Positions 1-6,728 of a stretch of 12,236 bases of DNA are shown piece by piece. Numbering within the stretch: position 1 is the first letter of the stretch; the number at the start of each line of letters is the position of its first letter. Source of the stretch: Bacteroidota bacterium (lineage in GTDB: Bacteria > Bacteroidota > Bacteroidia > SXHM01); contig SXHM01000155.1 of assembly GCA_005773695.1 (NCBI GenBank), positions 1 to 12,236 on the forward strand. The letters are read 5' to 3'. The position numbers were made by a program, and so were the translations under genes. Under the pieces are notes generated by a model. That model worked only from the letters and a program-made list of their open reading frames with translations, made no database searches and was not told where the DNA came from.

Positions 1-140
1 GTGTTCGGACCGAGAGTGGGTTCATGGTAGGCGGCGTCACCGACGGCGAAGTCCGGAGTGCCGCCACCGTCAATGTCATCGAGCCACCGAATCGGCGCGC
101 CAAACGCGCTGGGAATCTGAGAATCATGAAGGCAAAAGTA
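1..140 (-). CDS. Internal fragment of an FG-GAP repeat-like protein, broken at its upstream side
   Basis: Reading the minus strand from base 140 down to the window edge gives about 46 residues with no stop. They include WLDDIDGGGTPDFAVGD, which matches the Asp/Gly-rich calcium-binding loop and the following P-D-x-x-V-G strand of FG-GAP/integrin-alpha-type beta-propeller repeats, preceded by an FGAPI segment typical of the repeat start. These repeats are usually found in secreted or surface proteins. There is no ATG, GTG or TTG start in the visible frame; a TGA at 141-143 lies just upstream. The piece therefore has no beginning of its own, and it runs off the left edge. By hand count, bases 1-120 are 77/120 G+C (64%), and 27 of 39 codons end in G or C, unlike the rest of the window. 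It probably does not belong to the same genome (see findings). Family recognition rests on a single repeat. Confidence 0.5.
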
Positions 141-150
141 TCATTCTAAA
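110..150. other. Composition boundary, candidate chimeric junction
   Basis: The base composition drops sharply here. To the left the sequence is about 64% G+C with a GC-rich codon pattern. To the right it is A-rich (138-160 is mostly A and T) and leads straight into the stop codon of the DUF5686 gene at 146-148. The GC-rich reading frame stops within these bases, with no start codon and no terminator. I see no inverted or direct repeats that would mark an insertion element end. Assembly misjoin, contamination, or a recombination point are all possible. Confidence 0.5.
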
Positions 151-2623
151 AATTAAAAGTGAAACTACCCAGAACACCTATTTTGCGGATGTTAGGATTG
201 TCTAGTTGAGTAAGACGCCACATGACATCAATGCGGAAGATTTTAAAAATGTTTTCGATACCAACTCCTGTTTCGGCATAAATTCCGTTGAGGGCAAAAA
301 GGTCGGATGGAAATATCATCATATTGACGTTTGCCTGCGAGATACGGCCTGCAACTGCTTTGGCCGAAACCACTTCGCGCCACTTAAGTCTTCGCATGAG
401 CGGAATTTTACTCAGAAAGTATCCGTTGAAGTGATGAGTGGCAAAAACGGCTACGTATTCATCGGCCACAAATTCAATGAGGTTCATCATGTTGAAGGAG
501 TAGTTGTCGGTTGCATAGGTTTCGTTGCCGGGCTGTATATAGAGCATTGGGTAAGGCAAATTTCCCCATGTTTTGCCGGCCTGCACAAAATACTCAATCC
601 AACCAATGGGATTGGTTTGTACCCAGCCGTCAATGGTAAATACTAAGCGGTGGTATTTGAATTGCCCATTCCACAGGCCTTTGATTCCATAAGCATATTC
701 GAGGGAAAGCTTAGGATATTTTGTACCAAGACTTAGTCGGTTGAGCTCGCCTTCAATAAACTTTTCCTGATAGGCAAAGCGGGTGAAGAAACGTACCTCT
801 GAAGAAATGATACGATGGTCGGGGTAGGCATCGGAAGCAAAATTATAAACCACTTTATCGGTGGCTGACTGCAACTCACGATGTACAAAACTAACGCGGT
901 TACTGAAGCCGTGAAACCATTCTACTTCATAATTGGCGCGAACATCCTGCACATAGCTGAGTTTGAAAAATGGCCGCCTGCGGTAAAAAGAGCCGAGGAT
1001 GTTATCTTCTTTAAATGCATCTGCGCTGAGACCAAGTTGCTCGACATCGTATTCGTATTGCGAACTGAAAATCTGTCGCGGTTTTTTAGAAACAAAGACA
1101 CGGAAGCCTCCGCCATATTTCCACTTTTGGTCGCGCAGGCCATAAGCAACGTGTGCATTAAGCTTTAGCTTTTTGCTGAATTTATTATTGGTTTTAAATC
1201 CGAGCCCGAAACGCCAGCCTTCAACACGGTTGAAGCTGACCAGACTGATATAAGGACCAAGGTCGATAGGGCCGAGTTTTTTATAGCCGGTTACAATGGT
1301 TGTAAAAACATTGAGCCACGATTTGAAGGCGGGTAAATTTTTTACCGTGTCGGCAATAAAGTAAATGGTCTTTTCTTTTTGTGAAAGTGAGTCGTGTCGA
1401 TTCTGTTTCCAGAATTCTTCTGTTTTATCTTCTGCTCCTTTTTCAACAGTTATGTTTTCGGGGTTGGAATAAAACTTATCGCTGCGGGGTTCATTGATTT
1501 TGAAATTGCGATAGCCCGTGGTCTTGGTTGCGAAGAGGCCCATGGCCCGATCGCTGATGATGAAATCTACAAACAGGCGGTCGTGGGTAAGCATCCAGGT
1601 GGTGTCTTGAACCCTATCGAATTCCTGGTTGATGTATAGCTCGTTGATGTAATTAACGTTTGCCTTTTCGGAAACATTCATGTCTACTTTAAGCAGGGCA
1701 AAGGTGCTGTCGTGTACCAGCATTTCGCCTTTGAAGGTAAGTTCGTATTTGCGCCTTGGGGTGAACTGCATTTTGTAGGCCCACTTGTTGCCGACAAAAA
1801 AACTATCTACCAGGTAGTAGCGGTAGTACTGTAAACCAAAATCGGCTATAGGACTTATGAAGCCTTTGCCAAAGACAGACACAAAATTGTCGTATACATT
1901 TATGTTCTGATACATATCGCCCATGAACTGCGAAATGCTCTGGTCTTCGATGCCGGATACTTTTGTGGCACGGATATTTTCTTTGGTGGTCTTCGGGTTT
2001 TTGCGGAAGGTGAAGTCTGAAACCGACTCGGTGATAAAGACAGGGAGATAAACTTTTCCATTGACATCGGAGGTATCAACATGGTCGAATATGAAGTCGA
2101 AGGTTTTGAAGATTTTGCGCTCTTTGAATTTTTCGTCAAAGTTGTTGATGTCGAACTGTGCTTTGTTATATACTTCGTATTCGTAATAATCGAGGCGGTC
2201 TTTGTTGTGGTATTTTTTGCGGGCAATTATTTTGCGCAGGAGTATTTCGGCTGGGTTTTCACCGGGGAGTATCACCGCTTCTTCGAGGCTGATGATATCT
2301 TTCATGATAAGGAAGTTTATCTCCTGACTTTCTTGTTTTATTACTGCTTCCTGATCGGTTTGGTAACCCACAAAAGAGGCCTGCAAGGTGTCGGTGGGGA
2401 AAGCGGTTTCAAGTGAATACATCCCGTCAATATCGGTTACGGTGCCGATAGTGGTGCCTTTAAAGCTGATGTTTACAAAGGGAAGTGGCTCGCCTGATTC
2501 GAAGTCTTTTACTGTGCCTTCAATTTTGGTTATTTGTGCGGAGAGCGAAAACGCGGAAAGCAGAACAGCGAGGAGCGCAGCAATGGATCTTTCCAGAAAT
2601 AGTTGGTGCTGTGCGGTTTTCAC
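146..2623 (-). CDS. DUF5686 outer-membrane barrel protein with CarboxypepD_reg-like domain
   Basis: This 825-residue protein has a signal peptide (hydrophobic core about residues 13-28, ending FSLSAQ). A carboxypeptidase-regulatory-like beta-sandwich follows at about 34-108, with GTVKDFESGEPLPFVNI, then GTVTDIDGMYSL and ASFVGYQT. The long remainder is rich in alternating aromatic/polar strands and ends in SFTFNF, a typical outer-membrane beta-barrel C-terminus ending in Phe. This is the arrangement of the Bacteroidota DUF5686 family, whose function is not established; some of these proteins are annotated as TonB-linked, but no TonB box or plug domain is visible here. The start is GTG at 2621-2623. 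The next in-frame ATG (residue 67) would remove the signal peptide, so GTG is preferred. The gene is transcribed away from the lyase/kinase unit, and its stop lies right beside the GC-rich left edge. Family assignment is strong; the role is unknown. Confidence 0.85.
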   Translation of the reverse strand: MKTAQHQLFLERSIAALLAVLLSAFSLSAQITKIEGTVKDFESGEPLPFVNISFKGTTIGTVTDIDGMYSLETAFPTDTLQASFVGYQTDQEAVIKQESQEINFLIMKDIISLEEAVILPGENPAEILLRKIIARKKYHNKDRLDYYEYEVYNKAQFDINNFDEKFKERKIFKTFDFIFDHVDTSDVNGKVYLPVFITESVSDFTFRKNPKTTKENIRATKVSGIEDQSISQFMGDMYQNINVYDNFVSVFGKGFISPIADFGLQYYRYYLVDSFFVGNKWAYKMQFTPRRKYELTFKGEMLVHDSTFALLKVDMNVSEKANVNYINELYINQEFDRVQDTTWMLTHDRLFVDFIISDRAMGLFATKTTGYRNFKINEPRSDKFYSNPENITVEKGAEDKTEEFWKQNRHDSLSQKEKTIYFIADTVKNLPAFKSWLNVFTTIVTGYKKLGPIDLGPYISLVSFNRVEGWRFGLGFKTNNKFSKKLKLNAHVAYGLRDQKWKYGGGFRVFVSKKPRQIFSSQYEYDVEQLGLSADAFKEDNILGSFYRRRPFFKLSYVQDVRANYEVEWFHGFSNRVSFVHRELQSATDKVVYNFASDAYPDHRIISSEVRFFTRFAYQEKFIEGELNRLSLGTKYPKLSLEYAYGIKGLWNGQFKYHRLVFTIDGWVQTNPIGWIEYFVQAGKTWGNLPYPMLYIQPGNETYATDNYSFNMMNLIEFVADEYVAVFATHHFNGYFLSKIPLMRRLKWREVVSAKAVAGRISQANVNMMIFPSDLFALNGIYAETGVGIENIFKIFRIDVMWRLTQLDNPNIRKIGVLGSFTFNF

Positions 2624-2655
2624 AATGTGTGCGGTGCGGTAAAAATTAAGGATGC

Positions 2656-2663
2656 TAAAATTA
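2656..2663 (-). promoter_or_regulatory. Weak candidate -7 element for the DUF5686 gene
   Basis: On the minus strand these bases read TAATTTTA, one mismatch from the Bacteroidota TAnnTTTG -7 consensus. They lie about 32 bases before the GTG start, which leaves a plausible short leader. No clear -33 TTG element is visible at the usual spacing. In this AT-rich gap such a match could arise by chance. Confidence 0.25.
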
Positions 2664-2696
2664 TGTTTTTATACGGTGCTCATTTAAAGAAAGATA

Positions 2697-2717
2697 TAGA
2701 GAAATGCTATTTCTCTA
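2697..2717. repeat. Perfect 9-bp inverted repeat, candidate operator
   Basis: TAGAGAAAT, a three-base spacer GCT, then ATTTCTCTA form a perfect 9+9 bp inverted repeat. It ends inside the TACATTTG element (2716-2723) that probably drives the lyase gene, so a protein bound here would block or modulate RNA polymerase. No T-run follows the second arm, and it lies in front of a gene, so a terminator is unlikely. An operator for a dimeric regulator is the natural reading, but the cognate regulator is not in the window. Confidence 0.45.
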
Positions 2718-2723
2718 CATTTG
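2716..2723 (+). promoter_or_regulatory. Bacteroidota -7 promoter element (TACATTTG)
   Basis: TACATTTG matches the TAnnTTTG -7 consensus of the Bacteroidota primary sigma factor exactly. It lies only four bases before ATG 2728. At the usual -7 spacing, transcription would begin about at that ATG, giving a leaderless or nearly leaderless mRNA. No good -33 TTG is visible about 19-23 bases upstream. The element argues against the upstream in-frame ATG at 2704, which would lie inside the promoter. Confidence 0.5.
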
Positions 2724-2727
2724 CAGC

Positions 2728-4254
2728 ATGAGCATAAAAAAATACATAGAAAAGAAAATTACCAAACACCTGCCTGCACTGGCAAGGGCTGTGCAGCGCA
2801 GCATGGATGATGAGAAAAAAATAAAGCTGATACTGAACGAAATGCGCGGCAACAAGGAGATGGTGGATTCGCTGTTTCCTTACCGTGATAAATACACGGT
2901 TAATAATAAGATGCCGGAGAAATCATCATCAAAAGAAGAGGTGATGAAACAGATACGCGAGATGCACGCGATAGAAAGTGCGCCCTGGAAAAGCGGAAAG
3001 ATATCAGGCTCGTTTTATCATGGCGATCAGGACCATTATGATTTTCTGAATGAGGCGTTTTCGTACTACTCGCAGGTGAACTCAATACAGCGCGATGTGT
3101 GTCCTTCGCTTACCAAATACGAGGGCGAGATCATTGCCATGACGCTGGATATTTTTAACGGTGATGCGGTGAACAAACGCAACCCTGCACAGAAGGCAAG
3201 CGGTTCGTTAACTACAGGAGGAACAGACAGTATTTATCAATCGGTTTACTCGCACCGCGAGTGGGGTTTGGACAAAAAAGGAATTACACAACCTGAAATT
3301 ATTATTCCTGTTACAGGACATCCCGCGTTTTTTAAATCGGCACATTACCTGAACCTGAAAGTTGTTACCGCTAAGGTTGATGAGAATTACCAGGCAGATG
3401 TAAATGATATAGAAAGCAAGATAACGCCCAACACCGTGTTGATTATTGGCTCTGCCGGTAACTACGGTCATGGCATTATTGACCCGATTGAAAAGCTTTC
3501 GGACATTGCCGTGAAACACAATGTTGGCTTGCATGTGGATGGGTGTTTAGGTGGATTTATTCTTGCATGGGCTGAACCTTTGGGCATAAAGTGTCCGGTG
3601 TTTGATTTCCGTTTGCCAGGGGTTACGGCTATTTCTGCCGACACGCATAAATACGGTTACTCGCTGAAAGGAACATCTACATTGCTTTTCAGCAGCGAAG
3701 AGATGAGACGTTACCAATACTACGGTCAGGTTGACTGGCCGGGAGGGATTTATATCTCCACCGGATTTAACGGAAGTAAATCGGGAGGATTGTTTGCGGC
3801 TACCTGGGCTGCGATGGTGCATTACGGAAAAGAAGGCTATATGAAACGCGCGAAACAAATCTTTGAAGTGAACACGCGATTGAAGAATGTAGTGCGCTCT
3901 ATTCCTGAATTGAAACTGTTTGGCGATTCATTGTTTATTACTGCCATCGGTTCAGATGTTTTTAAAATTTATCACGTGAATGATTACCTGAAAACCAAAG
4001 GCTGGAGAATGAACGGGCAACAACATCCTGATGGATTCCATTTTTGCATTACAGGTCCGCAAGTAACAAATCCGGGCTTGGTTGAAGCATTTGAAAAAGA
4101 TTTGAAAGCGGCAGTGGAATATGCAAAGGTGCAGAAAGGTGATCCGAAATCTGCAGCGATGTATGGAGGTGCGGGCAGGGAAATTGACCCTTCGATGTAT
4201 CTGCCGATGCTGACTGCTTATACCGATGTAACACAAAGCACTTACCCGTTTTAA
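2728..4254 (+). CDS. Sphingosine-1-phosphate lyase-like PLP-dependent enzyme
   Basis: The 508-residue protein belongs to the group II PLP-dependent decarboxylase fold and matches the sphingosine-1-phosphate lyase branch along most of its length. Numbering from ATG 2728, LTTGGTDSI (161-169) is the phosphate-binding loop. H198 in TGHPAF should stack on the cofactor, and D271 in LHVDGCLGGF should contact the pyridine nitrogen. K308 in SADTHKYGY is the Schiff-base lysine, and DWPGGIY (336-342) is also family-typical. Eukaryotic lyases cleave sphingoid base phosphates to a fatty aldehyde and phosphoethanolamine. The N-terminus is Lys-rich and amphipathic, with no transmembrane anchor, so the enzyme is probably soluble or peripheral, as in known bacterial homologues. 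An in-frame ATG at 2704 would add MLFLYICS but lies inside the promoter palindrome, so 2728 is preferred. The stop is 9 bases before the FGGY kinase, implying co-transcription. Exact substrate is inferred from family only; related amino acid decarboxylases are less similar in these motifs. Confidence 0.82.
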   Translation: MSIKKYIEKKITKHLPALARAVQRSMDDEKKIKLILNEMRGNKEMVDSLFPYRDKYTVNNKMPEKSSSKEEVMKQIREMHAIESAPWKSGKISGSFYHGDQDHYDFLNEAFSYYSQVNSIQRDVCPSLTKYEGEIIAMTLDIFNGDAVNKRNPAQKASGSLTTGGTDSIYQSVYSHREWGLDKKGITQPEIIIPVTGHPAFFKSAHYLNLKVVTAKVDENYQADVNDIESKITPNTVLIIGSAGNYGHGIIDPIEKLSDIAVKHNVGLHVDGCLGGFILAWAEPLGIKCPVFDFRLPGVTAISADTHKYGYSLKGTSTLLFSSEEMRRYQYYGQVDWPGGIYISTGFNGSKSGGLFAATWAAMVHYGKEGYMKRAKQIFEVNTRLKNVVRSIPELKLFGDSLFITAIGSDVFKIYHVNDYLKTKGWRMNGQQHPDGFHFCITGPQVTNPGLVEAFEKDLKAAVEYAKVQKGDPKSAAMYGGAGREIDPSMYLPMLTAYTDVTQSTYPF

Positions 4255-4263
4255 CATATTGTT

Positions 4264-5847
4264 ATGGCTGACCATCTGAAATGCGTTTTATCCATTGACC
4301 TGGGTTCAAGCGGACCAAAGGTTTCGGTAGTTAATCAGAACGGAGAAATTCTGGCGAGCCGTTCGGGTCATTTTGATAGTGAGTATTCGCAAGGCGGAAA
4401 AGCCGTAGAACAGGATGCTGAAGGATGGTGGAAACAGATATTACAACTGTCGAAAGAGGTTATTGATGAATCGAAAACAGCAAACAACATTGTTGCGATA
4501 GGAACCTGCTCACAGTATTTTACTTCGGTGCCGGTGGATGAACAGGGGAATGCCGTTCACAACGCCATTATGTGGGAAGATGCGAGGGCAAGCAAACACA
4601 TCAAAAAAATAATGGGCGGCTTTCCGTCTATTTTGGATTACAATATTTTTAAGCTGCTGAAGTGGCTGTATTCGGTGGGCATCCCTCCCATTCTTTCGGG
4701 TGTGGATGGAGGCAGTCACATGCTGCTTTTGAAAAACGAATTGCCCGAGGTCTGGAAAAAAACCTACAAGGTGTTAGAGCCTTCGGATTTTCTAAGTCTG
4801 AAGCTGACGGGGAAATTTCAAACCAATGAAAATACAGGCTTTGCTTACACGCTGATAAAGAAAGCAGCATGGAGTAAAGGTACATACGACAAAGGTTTGG
4901 TGGAATATCTTGGATTGGACATCAACCGTTTTCCGGAAGTTGTTCCCGTTGGTGAAAACCTTGGAAAGCCAACGGATGAGGTTATTAAACACCTCGGCCT
5001 TTCTGAAAATGTAAAAGTGTTTTCGGGTATGCAGGACACCACTGCATGTATATTGGGCGGTGGCGCATTCAGCGATTACGACACCGTGATAGAAATAGGA
5101 ACTACACTGAACACGGGCGTGGTAATCAATAAGCGTATCATTGATATTCTGAATGGTATCTACTCGGTGAGCAGTCCAGTTCCAAACAAATATATTTTAG
5201 TAGGCGAGGCAGGTGCGGGAGCAAAAGCACTGAATTATTTAATGCATAGTTTTTTACGTGTTGAGGACGACCTTTCAAGGATAAATGCAGAAACCGATTC
5301 GCATTATGGTAAGATCGCTGATGATATGGCAGCAGCATCACCGGTGGGCAGCAATGGTGTGGTATTTCTGCCCTGGATATTTGGTTCTACTTTTCCTGAA
5401 CAGGACTTGAATATGAAAGGCGGGTTTATCAATCTTGGTCCTTCCACCAGACGAAATGATATGATACGCGCAGTGTTTGAATCGTATGCCATGAATTTTA
5501 AATGGGTGCTGGAGATAAAAGAGAAAATACTGAAACGCAAAATTGAGAAAGTGCATTTCACCGGTGGCGGTGCCTTGTGGGAAACAGCCGCGCAGATTTG
5601 TGCAGATGCCTTGAAAGTGCCCGTTTACCTGATGGACGAACCGCGACAAGCCAACACCAAAGGCATTGCGTTTATGTGTTTCAATAATCTGGGTGTGGTG
5701 AGCTATGACGAAATGAGAACGAAACTGAAAGTGAAGAAAGTGTATCAGCCCAATCCGGACAACTTTGCGTTTTATGACAAGCGTATGGCTTTTTACAAGA
5801 AGATGTATAAGACGGTGAGGCCGTTGTATGCGGATCTCAACAAATAA
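4264..5847 (+). CDS. FGGY-family carbohydrate kinase (xylulokinase-like)
   Basis: The 527-residue protein has the two-lobed actin-like FGGY kinase layout. The phosphate-1 loop is IDLGSSGPK (11-19). AIMWEDARA (101-109) matches the W-x-D-x-R substrate-site signature of xylulokinase-type members. GMQDTTACILGGG (255-267) holds the likely catalytic base D258, followed by the phosphate-2 motif EIGTTLNTG (277-285). FTGGGALWETAAQICADAL (432-450) is the adenosine/FGGY_C motif. These enzymes transfer phosphate from ATP to a hydroxyl of a sugar or polyol. The length is slightly above the usual ~490-500. It follows the lyase by 9 bases on the same strand, so the two are probably one transcript. No xylose isomerase, transporter or other pentose gene is nearby, so a specific name such as xylB is not justified. 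A substrate linked to the lyase reaction is possible but unproven. Confidence 0.82.
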   Translation: MADHLKCVLSIDLGSSGPKVSVVNQNGEILASRSGHFDSEYSQGGKAVEQDAEGWWKQILQLSKEVIDESKTANNIVAIGTCSQYFTSVPVDEQGNAVHNAIMWEDARASKHIKKIMGGFPSILDYNIFKLLKWLYSVGIPPILSGVDGGSHMLLLKNELPEVWKKTYKVLEPSDFLSLKLTGKFQTNENTGFAYTLIKKAAWSKGTYDKGLVEYLGLDINRFPEVVPVGENLGKPTDEVIKHLGLSENVKVFSGMQDTTACILGGGAFSDYDTVIEIGTTLNTGVVINKRIIDILNGIYSVSSPVPNKYILVGEAGAGAKALNYLMHSFLRVEDDLSRINAETDSHYGKIADDMAAASPVGSNGVVFLPWIFGSTFPEQDLNMKGGFINLGPSTRRNDMIRAVFESYAMNFKWVLEIKEKILKRKIEKVHFTGGGALWETAAQICADALKVPVYLMDEPRQANTKGIAFMCFNNLGVVSYDEMRTKLKVKKVYQPNPDNFAFYDKRMAFYKKMYKTVRPLYADLNK

Positions 5848-5873
5848 TCTTTACCTTGCTAAAAATTATTAAA

Positions 5874-6728
5874 ATGAGGATGAAATTTATATCATCGATA
5901 ATACTTATTGGACTTCTAATTTCATGCAACAATGGACCATTCAATGAAAGCAATAAGCCAACAAACCAAAAAATAAAAAATGAATTAGAGTTGTCAAAAC
6001 ATATCAATTCCTCTCCATTGCTTGAGCCAATTTGCTCAATTGTAAAAGAGATTAATTCTAATCAATATTTTGTTGACGCTGAAACATTAAAGAGCAATAA
6101 TCTAGTGGCATATGAGGCATATAAATATTGCTCAAAAAATGATTATCTTTTTACAAATTATGATACGATTGCAAAAATGAAAACAGATAAATCTGGTTTT
6201 TATTACATGAAACAGTTCGAAAAACTTGATACAAATATGTTGATAATAACTTTTGAGGGCGGCACCATTAATCAAGAGACAAATTATAGAGTAGAATATT
6301 TTGATTTAAAAAGGTCAATCATCAATACTAAATATGAATATGATGACATTATTGAAATATTATTAAGAAAATGTATTAACGATACAACCCCCAATAGATT
6401 TCAAACTAAAGTAATGACTAATAAACTGATAAAAAATTTAAATAGTATAAACTCAATTAGTGATTTAATTTTTATTGAAACAATTTATTTTAAAAAACCA
6501 GTTGAAAACAAACCCAGTAATGAAAAAACTGATGAATGGGGAGAATTTAATGGCGGAAAATTATTACAGAAAGCCTATCACTTTAACAAAAAAGAAAATA
6601 AAATGGATGTGTTTTATATCAAGGCAAATAATAATACAGTAGAATTTGGTGATTTAACACAGTCATTATATTCGAATGGGGCGAAGACTTTGGAAAAAGT
6701 TATAAAAAAATCATTTATTGTTCAATAA
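5874..6728 (+). CDS. AT-rich orphan lipoprotein of unknown function
   Basis: I do not recognise this protein. From ATG 5874 it has 284 residues: a short basic start (MRMKF), a hydrophobic stretch and a lipobox LISC, predicting a lipidated cysteine near residue 18 and membrane anchoring. The rest is Lys/Asn/Ile-rich, mostly hydrophilic, with no motif I can name. A TTG at 5856 could extend the frame by six residues (LKIIK-type), but the ATG at 5874 or at 5880 gives a more normal signal peptide. It begins 26 bases after the FGGY kinase stop in the same direction, and its 3' end overlaps the convergent amidase gene by 18 bases. Four sampled 60-base lines (starting 6001, 6301, 6421, 6481) total 56/240 G+C (23%), against 29/60 (48%) in a sampled kinase line (5041). 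Such a contrast suggests recent acquisition or an orphan gene. Calling it protein-coding rests on the uninterrupted frame and the lipobox. Confidence 0.7.
   Translation: MRMKFISSIILIGLLISCNNGPFNESNKPTNQKIKNELELSKHINSSPLLEPICSIVKEINSNQYFVDAETLKSNNLVAYEAYKYCSKNDYLFTNYDTIAKMKTDKSGFYYMKQFEKLDTNMLIITFEGGTINQETNYRVEYFDLKRSIINTKYEYDDIIEILLRKCINDTTPNRFQTKVMTNKLIKNLNSINSISDLIFIETIYFKKPVENKPSNEKTDEWGEFNGGKLLQKAYHFNKKENKMDVFYIKANNNTVEFGDLTQSLYSNGAKTLEKVIKKSFIVQ

Noticed and set aside
206..646. Plus-strand 146-residue open frame inside the DUF5686 gene
   Set aside because: It lies wholly antisense to a well-supported gene, and its translation shows no domain, signal or family resemblance.
146..2623. TonB-dependent receptor
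   Set aside because: The CarboxypepD_reg-like domain is shared with such receptors, but no plug domain or TonB box follows, and the length is DUF5686-like.
2728..4254. Glutamate or aromatic amino acid decarboxylase
   Set aside because: The HVDGCLGGF, SADTHKYGY and DWPGGIY motifs and overall alignment to human SGPL1 from memory fit the S1P lyase branch better.
4264..5847. Naming the FGGY kinase xylB
   Set aside because: The W-x-D-x-R motif fits xylulokinase, but no xylose isomerase, transporter or pentose gene is adjacent and the partner is a PLP lyase, so substrate is open.
6715..6728. TTATTG-TT-CAATAA hairpin at the convergent ends of the lipoprotein and amidase genes, as a bidirectional terminator
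   Set aside because: Only six base pairs, nearly all A-T, with a two-base loop too small to close stably; it also lies within coding sequence of both genes.
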